Below are positions 46,104-56,777 of a stretch of DNA of 64,000 bases, piece after piece. Origin of the DNA: Ephydatia muelleri (Eukaryota > Porifera > Demospongiae > Spongillida > Spongillidae); the NCBI GenBank assembly GCA_013339895.1, contig JABACO010000018.1:2081483-2145482 (forward strand), given 5' to 3'. Every line of letters starts with the position of its first letter. The first letter of the stretch is position 1. The position numbers and the translations under genes were made by a program. Below the pieces are notes generated by a model that worked only from the letters and a program-made list of their open reading frames with translations, was not told where the DNA came from and searched no databases.

Positions 46104-48024
46104 ATGGCTGACGAATCTTTAGCAGCTAGTGCCTGTGGCATTATCATCGGTCTTTTGATCAAAAGAAGAAGAAACAAAAAGAAGTTTGTGGGTGAAGGAA
46201 TGGATTAAAAGAAAAAAACAATTCGGAGCATACCATCAGTTGTTGCAAGAGCTACGTATGCTTGATGTATCTAGCGATAGGAACTTTGTTCGGATGGACG
46301 TTTCAAGTTTTGAGGCATTGTTAACGATGGTTGCTCCTTTAATCACCTATCAGGATACAACATTTCGTCAGGCAATTCCTCCAGGTGAAAGACTGGCAAT
46401 AACGTTACTATATTTGGCCACAGGTACGCAGTAAAATATACTGCATGCATACGTATATTGCAGCATTGTCAGTATATAGGTGAATCGTACGAAAGCTTGA
46501 AGTATGTTTACAGAATCGCAGCTCAGACGATAGGCAAAATCATCCCAGAAACGTGCGCAGCAATAGTTGATGTTTTACAATCTCATCTTAAGGTAAATGG
46601 GAAATACGAGTGTGCATGCAGCAAAAGTTAAATTTCAAGTGCAGCAGCAAAATGTATGCATCCATATGTATACAGGATAATGACACAAGGAGTTATGATG
46701 ACCAAGATGACATACAAGAGGAAGTGCTTTGACGATCAGGTGAAACAGGCCTGGTATAAGGTTGTGTTGGTACCATAAATTTGGATTGAGCGTTAAATAA
46801 AATGTTCTGTATCTGCCACTTAGCCCATCTTTTCCACTGTTCTGATTCCATATGCCTCAGCTCAGATGCAACATGTAACCCAAACAGTTCATCATCATTA
46901 TCCTTTTTTTTTTTTCTCCCACTTTCTCTAAGCAACAAATAGCCTTAATAGTCTTTTTGAGCAATACATCATCGGCGCAGTCCTTCTTGGCCTTCTTTTT
47001 TGCTTGAATTGTGTTAGTTTGCAAGAATCTCTTTGTAGAGGCCACACTAGTTTCACTTGAAATATCTCCATCTATTCCTTCTGCCCCATCTGCATTTGTC
47101 TCAACATCTTCCACTGATGTATGCCCCATTGGTTGTGTCATCTTCATTATCCACATCTATCTGTATAGAGATATAATCATCAGTGCATTTGTCCCCCCAT
47201 GCATGCACACTCACTGCAGGTGCCTTCAACACAATTTGAGTGGGCATGCATTTCAGAACTTTATCGAGATAAGTGGAATTATTACAATTGTATTGGTAGT
47301 TTGGATGGGAAGCATATCATGATCAGACCTCCTCCAAGCAGTGGATCCTACTACTGCAATTACAAGCACTACCACAGCATTGTACTACTGGCTTTGGTTG
47401 AACAAGTTTTTATATGTTGATGTAGGATGCAATGGGAGAGTCTCTGATGGTGGTGTTTTTAAGAACAGCACATTATACAAGGCACTTGAAACCAATGCTC
47501 TTCATATTCCTCCTCCAAGACCACTACCCGGAAGGAATAAGCCCATTCCATTTACCATTTTAGCAGATGATGCCTTCCCACTTAAGGAATACATAATGAA
47601 ACCATATAGCCAAACAGGGTTAACACCAGAGAGTCGCATCTTTAATTAACGTCTTAGCCGTGCAAGGAGAACAGTTGAAAATGCTTTTGGCATCTTGGCT
47701 AATAGATTTCGTATATTCAGGGCACCAATTCCATTAGTTCCTGAAAAAGTGGAGTGTATTGTACTAGCTTGTTGCAGTCTCCACAATTTTTTACGAAATC
47801 GAGTCCATTCCCATGCTGCTTATACCCCACCAGGTAGTTTTGACTCAGAGGATCCAGAAAGCCATTTAATGATCCCTGGTGACTGGCGACAGGAAGTGCT
47901 GGACACCACTTGCTCAGCAAGGCAGAAACCGACATTCTCTCACAGCCAAAGAAATTAGAGATCATGTTAGAGATTTCTACTTCTCCAATGATGGTGCTGT
48001 TCCTTGGCAATGGAATATGATTTA
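46104..48024 (+). pseudogene. PIF/Harbinger transposase (HARBI1/DDE_Tnp_4-like), broken
   Basis: The plus strand starts at ATGGCTGACG with a short lysine-rich N-terminus, then shifts frame near 46185 into WVKEWIKRKKQFGAYHQLLQ and FRQAIPPGERLAITLLYLAT, which is typical of the HARBI1-like helical domain. ESYESLKYVYRIAAQTIGKI follows after an intron-like gap. The DDE core shows IGSLDGKHIMIRPPP (first Asp), then DVGCNGRVSDGGVFKNS (second Asp) and LADDAFPLKEYIMKPY, RLSRARRTVENAFGILANRF (the R-A-x-x-x-x-E-N Glu region), ending SDGAVPW-like. There is an in-frame TAA at 47647-47649 between IFN and RLSRARR, where the family usually has Tyr. The catalytic residues survive but the frame does not. Confidence 0.85.
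46760..47156 (-). pseudogene. Harbinger second ORF (Myb/MADF-like protein, C-terminal part), antisense
   Basis: Minus-strand frames joined across a poly-A/T run near 46910 read KKTIKAICCLEKVGEKKK and then DDELFGLHVASELRHMESEQ and WAKWQIQNILFNAQ. The pattern of D-E-x-F-G-x-x-V-A-S-E-L-R-x-M...Q-x-x-A-K-x-x-I-Q-x-I-L is the C-terminal BESS-like tail of the DNA-binding partner protein of animal Harbinger elements. The N-terminal Myb/MADF half is not seen. It lies inside the transposase gene on the opposite strand. Confidence 0.6.
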
Positions 48025-48289
48025 GTTTGCAGGATTTGTGCACTTCTGCTGTGGATGTGTGTATAAGCAGCTGTTTGAAATGGGTAATCTATATTTGGGT
48101 CAGTTTCCGAGAAAATGAAAAGTGGCTATATATATAAAAAGTTATAAAAATGCTTCACGTTTGAATCGCTAAAACTCCATAACGGTTTAAGCAATCAACT
48201 TCCTATTTCGAACACTACGTGCCACACCACTTCTCTCTACGAAAATATATTATATTTTGGTGTCTTACCCTTGCTCCTTGCCGACGTTA

Positions 48290-48480
48290 CAAGGCACAGT
48301 ACCCCGAGGGGTTCAAAATCCAGGTAGCTCCCTGCAGAAGTGTCCAAATCACTTCAAAATCGATATGCACGTAAAGGAGTCCTGTCACTATTGATTTCTG
48401 CAGATCGTTGATTTTTACCTCTTCCGTTATGGAGATACAGCAATGCAAAGTAAGTCCACGTTTCCCGCTCGAATCGCGCC
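48290..48480. mobile_element. IR-A element, single diverged arm
   Basis: Matches the left arm of the 2335-2768 element in order: taccccgaggggttcaaaat, then tcaaatcacttcaaaatc-type, then gtcctgtcactattgattt, then cgttatggagatac. It cuts off the 3' end of the RAG1-like gene. Confidence 0.7.
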
Positions 48481-49657
48481 TTTCTCAGTCCTTGTGATGC
48501 CTGCCTTCTGCAATAGAGACATCCTCTCTTCGTCACTCAAAGTGAGTACCTCCTCCTCCATCAGGGCAGATGGCTCTCCTCCACTGACGATGCTTCTGGC
48601 TGTCTGCATCTCTGCACGCCTCGTCTTCACAGTCTTGGAACAAGCAGCGGAGGTCAGGTGGCGGGCTTTGGTCACATGCATGAATGTCATTGGCTACAAG
48701 GTATGGTTTAGTGTGTCATAACAATGTAAGTGAGATTGAATACACTTAACTGTTCCTCCTGTAGGCAGTTGTAGTATGCCTGCTTGATCGGGGCTGGTGG
48801 AGATGGCCCTCTTCAGCAGTGCGGCTGCCTCTCTCTCCTCACCAGCAGTGAGATATGGTGTGCACTCATGCCCATCATAACAGCCAGCCTTCATATCCCT
48901 GTGGCACCCCACACATTGTACCAGTACATCCTTCAACAAGAGCAATACAGCATTTGGTGCTGGTCTTATCTCAGTGGGTACCAAGGAGCTATCCTCCGAG
49001 CAGCAAGGACACACTGGGGTTGATGCTGCTACTCGCTCCACAGCACAACTGGTACAGGCCAGCTGACGACATGGCAGTTCAAGGGGCTGTTTGAGAATAT
49101 TTGAACACACCATACACTTCAACTCCTTCAGGACAGTGGCACTGTTTTGGCTTGCCAGTGGTGGGTATGGCTCACTTGAGAAGATTGGAGGAGGGGCAAT
49201 GGGCAATTAACATGTTCGGTGTGAGGCCAGGTTGACGACCTCTGCCAACTGTATGCTTCCTAACATGACCTTTTGCATTGATGCTGAAATGCTCACACAC
49301 CTGTGGTATGATTTATACTGATGATGTTGCATAGAAGCATATACCTGTAGTATATACTGTATGTACCTTACACCCTTCATTGGTATGTGCTTCCCATACA
49401 AATGGTGTCAGGGCACACCTGTGATGCACTCCTCTTACCCTGGCACTGATAATCCTCTGCATTGTATGGTGACAGCAATGGCAGAAGTGTTCAGGGTACA
49501 CTTGAGCATTATCAGTATTGGTGTTAATAGAAAAGGCAGTTTGCAAATCAGCTGCAAATGCTTTGCATTCGTGGATCTCCTTTTTATGCTTCCTCGTCAT
49601 CAGCCTTTGTCCACATACTCTGCAGTGCAGCGGCAGTTGTTTGATGTGGAAGTCCAT
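48481..49657 (-). pseudogene. RAG1 N-terminus-like / RING finger protein, 3'-truncated
   Basis: Three exons in phase: 49367-49657, 48751-49300, and 48693 down to about 48481. Exon 1 has LPLHCRVCGQRLMTRKHKKE, YPEHFCHCCHHTMQRIISA and PFVWEAHTNEGCK; with exon 2's VCEHFS this matches the zinc-binding region before the RING of vertebrate RAG1 (C-x2-C ... H-P/x-E-F-C-x-x-C ... W-x-x-H-T-x-x-C-x-x-C). Exon 2 continues, after a 1-base frameshift near 49207, into a RING, LKCMVCSNILKQPLELPC ... CTSCAVERV ... CPCCSE, and a second C/H cluster (CVGCHRDMKAGCYDGHEC). Exon 3 (FMHVTKARHLTSAACSKTVK ... LSDEERMSLLQKAG) reads like the downstream region of the same invertebrate family. No RAG1 recombinase core is present. 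The 3' end runs into IR-A sequence. Whether this is a host gene with a sequence error or a transposon-derived pseudogene is open. Confidence 0.6.
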
Positions 49658-50139
49658 TCTTGTAACCTATGTTCATGTACACATGTTCACGCAATGACCA
49701 CAACATGCATCGATTATTCATAAGATACACTAGGGTCTTTTCGGGTGACAGAAAATTCGGCGACAGAAGTGGTTCATCACTTCATTTTTTGGCATGCCTT
49801 TGACTTACAAAAAGACTAGTCTTACTTCCAACCGTTGTGCAGGAGGGCCACAATATCGGATCTTGTACACGCCCTTTCAAAATAAGTGCCGCGTGGCGAT
49901 GTAAACACTGCTTGCGCATAAATTTCATGTGCGATTTAAAAAATGCGTGTTCATTATAAATAAAAGGGGTTGAAACGTTGTGTTGCATGCTACAGATAAG
50001 TATATATTTTTACTGCTGTTCTGAGGTGTTATGAGCTTTGAAACATAAGGTGTCTGTAATGAGGAGTTTCTTCACAATCATTTAGACAGGTACCGTAACG
50101 TTCTAATTATAAACCTAGTTTCCAACCGCAAACAACCGT
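49658..50139. other. No gene recognised
   Basis: AT-rich sequence upstream of the RAG1-like gene; no repeat or exon identified. Confidence 0.4.
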
Positions 50140-50234
50140 GAGAAACGGGACACTCAGACCTGTGTAGCGGAATATCTTATATGGTGCCGAAACCCGGGAC
50201 CTTTAGATACACAGGTCTGAGTGTCCCGTTTCTC
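50140..50234. repeat. Head-to-head BEL/Pao LTR ends with a primer-binding site between
   Basis: The left arm gagaaacgggacactcagac plus ctgtgta (50140-50166) and right arm 50208-50234 are exact reverse complements. Between them is gcggaatatcttata and a PBS, tggtgccgaaacccggga (50182-50199), in plus orientation, opposite to the main element. Confidence 0.85.
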
Positions 50235-50317
50235 TTAGTTCTCGTTCTCAAATTTAATAACTATCTCACCATTACATCATACACACTATTACATTATTAC
50301 AATCATAATCTCCAACA
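50208..50317 (-). repeat. BEL/Pao 3' LTR (truncated at its end)
   Basis: On the minus strand it starts TGTTGGAGATTATG directly after a G-rich polypurine tract (complement of ccccccc at 50320-50326) and ends ...CAGACCTGTGTA, where the 5' copy continues with gcggaatatcttata. The end has been replaced by an inverted LTR end. Confidence 0.75.
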
Positions 50318-50373
50318 TACCCCCCCTGTTGAATAGCTCTTGATGCTAGACAACATCACAAGCACAAGGCAAA

Positions 50374-52146
50374 CTAGCTGTTCAACTCTTTAATACAATC
50401 CTTGATCTTCAACTGTGCTATCTGTGAAGCTACTCGCTTGGGTTGGGAAGATGTCATGGTATCAATATGTACAGGTTGTTCATCAAGTGCAGGTGGGCTC
50501 GAGCCTTCCCTTTCATGTGGACTTGCAACACACTGAACTTCCAGAGGGTACAAATGCTGTACAGGACACTTGAGTAATGACCTACTGCTTCTACCTGACT
50601 TCACACGAACAAATGCTCCTCTACACTGTCCATCAGATCCAGTTATCAGTTCTTCTACACAGCCTAACTTCCAAAATCCTCTTGGGAGTCCTTGGTCATA
50701 GATAACTACAATGTCTCCAACTGCCACAACTTTACCATCACCCACAACATTTTTTCTTGATGTACGATGTTGCTCTCTTAACTCTAATGAATACTCTCTT
50801 TTCCACCTTTGCCAATAGTGATCTAAAAGAGTGTTTAAATACCTGGCTCTCAGTGATAATTCAACTGAGGTCCCTCCATAGTCAGGGTCAACATCTGGTG
50901 GTGGATCAGGTAAACAAAGTAGCCTGCGGCCTGTCAGCAGATGCGATGGAGTGAGAGGCTCATCAAGATCTTCACTGGATACAAAGGATAGTGGTCGAGA
51001 ATTCAGTATCATTTCAATCTCCGTTACAACTGTGACTAACTCATCGTACATAAGTCTGGTTCGTCCAACGATTTTCTTTAGGCAGCGTTTAATTGAACGT
51101 ACCATTCTCTCAAAGATCCCACCCCACCAGGGTGCTCGTTCCAGATTGAAAACCCAATCAACACGAATGTTTGATAGATATTGCTCTGTCTGTGGATGAC
51201 TCAACACAGCTGAAATGATTTTGTTTGCTAGCTTGAACGTCTTGCCATTATCCGATATGATCTTATGAGGAATACCTCTCCTAGCTATAAACCGCTTGAT
51301 ACATCTTATGAAGGTCTCTGCTGTCATATCTGGTACTACCTCAAGATGCACAGCTCGGATTACACAGCAAGTGAATAAGCATATCCACGCCTTGTTTGAG
51401 TCCTTTAGATATAGTGGGCCTGCATAATCAACTCCGGTTACAGCAAATGGTGGTGCTTCCTGCACACGGAACACTGGTAGTGGTGGTGGTGGTGGCTCAT
51501 CGTAGGGCTTGCCTTCAAATCGCTTACACAGAACACATCGTCTCAGTATCCTTCTGACTACCTGCCTACCCTTCACAATCCAGAATCTTCCTCTTAGTTC
51601 GGTTAGTGTCTCCTTGATTCCATTGTGAAACACTCTTTCATGGCAACGTCGAACAATCAAGCATGTCAGATGGTGTGACGAGTCCAGAAGGATTGGATAC
51701 TTTGCACTATCAGTAATATCGGCATTTGCTAGCCGTCCCTTACATCTCCAAATTCTATTCTCATCCAAAACAAGATTAAACTGCTGCTTCCATGTACTGA
51801 ATCTTCTATCTTCCTCCAATGCCACTTGAGCAAACTTGATCCAATATGCTTCGGCTTTGGAAATGTCATCTACATTGAGCTTCAGAGATGGCTTCTGTAC
51901 ACCATCAGAATGACTCTTCAGTAACTCTATAAACTTCAATACATAGGCTGTGACTCTCAACAACTTCTGCAAATTACTGAACCCTTCACAGTTCAGCATT
52001 GGAGTGCATCCTATGCTTTTGGTTAACAGACTGTGCACTGCTTTGTCTGCTGCTTTCATTTCGCTGAGACATTCCACTGGAATTGAAACGTGTACATTTT
52101 CAGTGTAGTGATCATAATGACACAACTTTGGTCCATGAAGCCACAA
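50374..52146 (-). pseudogene. BEL/Pao pol, integrase half (frame intact, 590 codons)
   Basis: An open minus frame contains a helical pre-integrase region, the H-H-C-C zinc module (HHLTCLIVRRCHERVFH ... CVLCKRF), and an rve integrase core with the catalytic set D (TGVDYAGPLYLK), D (IISDNGKTFK) and E (PWWGGIFERMVRSIK) all present. The C-terminal domain has HLLTGRRLL, YLNTLLDHYWQRWKREYSLE, RHRTSR-like LREQHRTSRK, and GDIVVIYDQGLPRGFWKLG, the standard Pao ending. A TAG at its upstream end separates it from the preceding segment. The long intact frame suggests a recent insertion. Confidence 0.92.
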
Positions 52147-53142
52147 CTAAAGCCTCGTGGCATTTGATAAGTCCAGCCCTCTTGATGGGATATCCGCTGG
52201 ATTTTCAGTTCCTGGGCAATGCCTCCAGTATTCTGCTGCCACTAATTTCCTAATACTGTTCACCCTATTCTGTACAAACTGCTTCCAGTCCTTATTCTGA
52301 CTCCTTATCCAACCTAAAGCCACTGTCGCATAAAGTCGAAATCGAAGTATAATGTCAAGGACATTCTGTCCAAATGCTGGACCGGCGTGCAGACAGTCAT
52401 TCAAAGATGGACCATTACATCTTGCTGATGCATCATATACTATTCGCATTTTAGTTGTTTGTTTGTCTTTCCTGATTATGGGATGGTGTGGAAGATAGTG
52501 TACCTTCGCGAGCTTACTGCTATCATTGTCAGTGACTACTTCTATGATCCCTTTGTTCAATTGCTCCTTGATGATTCCGTCATATTCTTTTAAGACCGAT
52601 GGCTCTTGTTGAAGACGTTTTACAAGGTTCCAAAGCCTTCTCTGACACAGCTGGTAGTTCTCTGGGAGATCAGGATGGATCACTTTCCAAGGGAGTTCTA
52701 CTTCATATCTGCCAGCTTTAAAAGACACACCTTCCAGGAATTTGTCATACACATCAGGTTCAGCTTCTCCAATTCCAAGTATTTCCAGATCCCAGAATCT
52801 TTTCAAAAGCCGCTCCAAATCATGGTGCTGTACGCATGATGCTTCCTGTTTTAATACATGGGAGGAAATGAGGTTTGTAGAAAATACTTGGACTGGTGAA
52901 CCGTGCACAGGCCCTGACAATACCCAGCCAAACCTAGTTTCCAGTGCTGTTGGTCCATTCACGCCCCGTCTCACCCTTCCTGTCACTAGCGTCCAGTACA
53001 GGTCTGATCCTATGAGAATGCTGATTTCCAGACCTTGATCATTGCAATCTGGGTCGGCCAGCTCTATACCTGCCAAGTGTGGAAACCTTCGCTTGGAGTC
53101 CCTTATGGGCTGTCCAACAAGTGGTTCACATATAGTAGGCAC
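52147..53142 (-). pseudogene. BEL/Pao pol, protease end and truncated reverse transcriptase
   Basis: The frame begins [20 protein letters not shown] (end of the aspartic protease region), has [14 protein letters not shown] and [11 protein letters not shown], then the RT entry [49 protein letters not shown] and HAGPAF. It breaks off after the [10 protein letters not shown] stretch and jumps to [19 protein letters not shown], which belongs downstream of RNase H. The catalytic RT palm (with the Y-x-D-D motif) and RNase H are therefore missing, a deletion around 52315 estimated at over 1 kb. A TAG follows NATRL. Confidence 0.9.
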
Positions 53143-53308
53143 TGTGAATAAGGTTAATTCCCTGCTACGTCCATCCTTGAACTTTCATTACCACTCTCAC
53201 TACTTCACATGTCTGCAATCTTTCCTTTGCTGCTCCAAATGTCTTAATGCTCATAGTCTCTCTCCGTTCCACTGGTAGGGATAGATCATCCTTAAGCTTG
53301 TTGGTGAT

Positions 53309-54769
53309 CTATGATCTCTGGCTTCCACTGTCCAAAATGATTCTCGCTTCCAGCATTAGTGAAGGATTATCCGGGTGGTGAAGAGTCGCCTTTGCTGTTT
53401 GTAGAAGTACAGGAGTCCTACAATCCACATACATTGACAATGTAGAAGCTCTGGCAGCTGTTGCATTGCTTCCTGGGATAGGTGCACTAAAACCCCGTGA
53501 TGTCTGCTCTGCTGGAGAATTCATACCTTGTTGCTCCCTTGCCATTCCTCCCTGGGGACCATTTAAGCAGATACTCACATGATGTCGTCCATGGCAGTTC
53601 GAGCATTTCAGTGATGAGCGACAGTTTCTACTCACGTGTTGTTTCTTCAGGCATAAGAAGCATCTACTATCCCTGAAAAGAATCTGTTTCCGAGCTTCAA
53701 CGTCAACAACTGATCTGCAAGAGTTGGAGGAGTGACGCTGGCTACAATAAGCACATGTGGGCCCTTGAACAGTATCTCCTGATAACAGTGAAGCTGCGGT
53801 GGGAATGTCTTTGTACTGCTTCTTCATAACTGGTGTAATAGGATTTGCTTCAGCTCTCTCTCTGGCTTCTATCTCCTTTTGAATCGTTTCCATGACATCA
53901 GTGAACTCCCAGTCTTCATCACCCACCTTCCTACTTACAATTACTCGAAGCTCATGGGGTAACTTATTCATCAGAGTTGAGGACAATAGGCTTCCATATG
54001 ATGCAGATGATACACCAAGTGATCCAAGACTTCTTACATGAGATTCTATGGAGTCGCACAATGTACGAAGACCCTTGAGGTTATGCAATGATGCTACTGT
54101 TTCCAGATTGAGGAGAGCATCCATATGTTTACTGATGATGAGCTGTTTATTTCCAAATCTTCATTTCAAGACAGAAATGGCTTCTTCATAGTTGTTGGAT
54201 GTGATCGCTAATCCTGATATAGCATCTGCCGCAGATGATTCCAACAATGAACTCAAGTAATTGAACTTGTCAATGTTAGAAAGGCTGGTGTTCTGGTGAA
54301 TGGAAGATTCAAAGGACTCCCAAAAGGTAGACCACACTGTTATGTCCCCCGTGAATCTATTCAAGGTAAGCTTCGATAACTTGACCTTTGGTCCCAATGT
54401 CGTATGAGAACTCTCCCATACTCCTGCCGATTCAAAGGATGAAAGAGATGTTGGTTTGCGAGTTACACCAGCATGTAAGCCTAGTTCTGGTACTTCCTGT
54501 TTCAATTCTTGCCGTTCAGAGTCCACCTCCATTGGTGAAGGGCTTATCGAGGCTCTACCGTGTGAAGTAGCCGTACTAATGCGTCCATGACCAGTTGCAA
54601 GAGCTGCTTCTAACTCGAACAACATTACTTGTATTTTCTCCTTACACGCATCAGCTTGTTCAATCTCTTCAGCTAGCGCTTCTTCTGTCAACGTCAGATC
54701 AATTATTTCTGCGTCTAGTTTCTCCAGAACGCCAAGTTTCTCGCGCAGCGCCGTCTCAATCTGTCTCAA
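53309..54769 (-). pseudogene. BEL/Pao gag and protease, broken by point stops
   Basis: Two consecutive segments (54161-54769 and 53309-54124) share one frame and are split by an in-frame TGA near 54161. The first has a coiled-coil start and VKLSKLTLNRFTGDITVWST, the Pao gag domain (DUF1759). The second has FGNKQLI-type continuation, MNKLPHELRVIVSRK, two CCHC-like knuckles (CAYCSQRHSSNSC; CFLCLKKQHVSRNC; CSNCHGRHHVSIC) and the protease signature ARIILDSGSQRS, then a TAG within the protease. A further frameshift occurs around 53150-53170. Confidence 0.88.
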
Positions 54770-54878
54770 TCTAGCAGGATTGCGTTCCTCCGACTTGAGA
54801 ATTTGGACAGCCTGGGCGATAATTCGAGTAGTCGAGGCCTTGTTCTGTCATGTTACACTCAACCTATGTTCTATCGGA

Positions 54879-54943
54879 TCCCGGGTTTCGGCACCATATA
54901 AGATATTCCGCTACACAGGTCTGAGTGTCCCATTTCTCTTAGT
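54879..54943 (-). other. BEL/Pao primer-binding site and end of the 5' LTR
   Basis: On the minus strand, ...GGAATATCTTATA is followed by PBS TGGTGCCGAAACCCGGGA (54879-54895). The LTR remnant (54896-54943) matches the 3' LTR end (gggacactcagacctgtgta). Only ~48 bp of 5' LTR remain; beyond is hAT sequence. Confidence 0.8.
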
Positions 54944-54949
54944 TATTTT

Positions 54950-56520
54950 GCTCAAGACCAACTGTCGATCCTGAAAAAGGCCTTAGCAGACGCCAAATTA
55001 ATCAGCATACAGGCAGATGGCAGTACTGACTCCGGGAATACTGAAAATGGGCTCTTTTTGGTGTTATCCTTTGAAGCTAATAGCAATGATAGGAAAGTCC
55101 ATGTGAGCAGCAGGTTTCTGGCAGTTTAGGAAATTAAGCGAGCCAATGCAGAAGGATTATTTCCAGTGTTTTAAGAATGCCACGAGTCCTTTTCTGATTG
55201 GGAGACAAAGGTAATAGGATTTGGCTGTGATGGAACAAATGCCACTATTGCTGCTGGAGGACTAAGAGGGCATCTTGAAGAGTCCATGCCTTGGATTGTT
55301 GTGTTTTGGTGCCTATCCCATCGCCTAGAGCTTGCTTTAAAAGATGCTCTAAAAAATACATATTTCTTATCAGTCTGTTGAAGCTGTACTTTTTACATGA
55401 AAGAAAAGTGCTGAGAAATTGAAGACATTGTGGCTGAGTGAAAGGCATGCCTAGAACCATCAGAAATGCCAAGGAGTCGTGGTATAAAGCCTCTTAGACA
55501 TGTGGTACTCGATTCATTGCTCACGAGTTGGCTGCTTTATAGAGAGTTGTGAACTGACTAGGAGCCTATCTCAACAATCTAGCCATTCTATCTGAAGACC
55601 CACCAATGAAATCTACCGACAGGCAATAAATGAAGGGTTATCTGCAGCAATGGCATAATGCTAAAGTTCTTTATGGTTGCACTCTTTTTCGTGATCTGCT
55701 GAAGCCTGCAGAAATTCTATGTGTTGCTCTTCAAAATGATGAATTTCCTACTGTTAAGAAGGTAATAGGAGCCATCCAACAGAGTAATGATGGAGAGTAT
55801 CATATCATGAACACAGCTAACCAATTTTGATAACTGTACAACTTCTCTCTCAAAAAAAACAAATGACCAATGTGTAGAAGCAATTGAAGCCTGCCTTATA
55901 GATCGTCTGAAAGTACAGTGTCCTGCTCTACTAACTCATGCCCTGACAATTATTGCTGCAATGGGTTGAGAGAGAAAGGACAATGCCTCCTTTGGATATA
56001 TTGCAATAGATGCCATTAGCACCAGATTTAGAACTCCATTGGAACATGCTAAAGTCAATTGCAGTGTCTTGCAACAGGAATGGGACGATATGGTGGACTA
56101 CGCAAAGAGATACTTGAATCTTGTTCAAGAGGACTATTCTGTTATTTGGTGGAAACTGTTAATGCAGTTGATGCAAAAAAGTGGTCAAACACCCTGGCAC
56201 TAGTAGAGCTGCTATTCCACCTTCCAATGTCCAATGGTAAAGTTGAAAGGATGTTCTCTGTTTTGAAAAGTATAAAAACTGAAAAGCGGACAAGGCTAAT
56301 TGAAGACAATTTAGTGATGCGAATATCAGTTGATGCACCAGAAATGTCTGCCTGGGATGCTAGTGGTGCTGTAAAAACTCAGGTGGAGTGCAAAAACACG
56401 TTGTATTGTCAAAGATACAAGAAAAACACCAGAATCACATGCAGCAGTAGTGGAAGAGATTATTGATGACAATGAAGAAGATGCACTTGTGTTAGATGGT
56501 TGGAAAGATTGGATTGAGCA
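54950..56520 (+). pseudogene. hAT transposase pseudogene, ZNF862-like
   Basis: Plus-strand pieces in several frames read ALADAKLISIQADGSTDSGN and GLFLVLSFEANSN (the D-G-S-T-D motif), then VIGFGCDGTNATIAAGGLRG and PWIVVFWCLSHRLELALKDA (the C-x-x-H-R-L-E-L-A motif). After stops come LTHALTIIAAMG, EWDDMVDYAKRYLNLVQE and the dimerisation domain WSNTLALVELLFHLPMSN then GKVERMFSVLKSIKTEKRTR. This is the ZNF862/KIAA1586-like hAT layout. There are several stops and frameshifts. The N-terminal zinc finger is missing and the readable part starts exactly where the BEL LTR remnant ends. Confidence 0.85.
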
Positions 56521-56777
56521 GTAGATGCTAACTGATATGCATTCAGACTGAAAGTGAAACCTTTAATTCTAGACATTGTGTATTGTAAATGTAAAGCACA
56601 ATTTGTAAAAAATCTTCATCGAATCATGCCTGGTCAATTTTGTTCATGTTCTGACATTTTGTCAGAACACTTATTGCTCCTTATCGGAAACCCTGCATTT
56701 GTGCAATGGCTAGCCTCATGTGGTGTGCCTGCTTGGCTGCTAGCATAACGTGGGCTACATACCGATATGTGCGGCAC
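56521..56777. other. No gene recognised
   Basis: Spacer between the hAT remnant and the minus-strand unknown gene; contains only short open frames. Confidence 0.4.
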
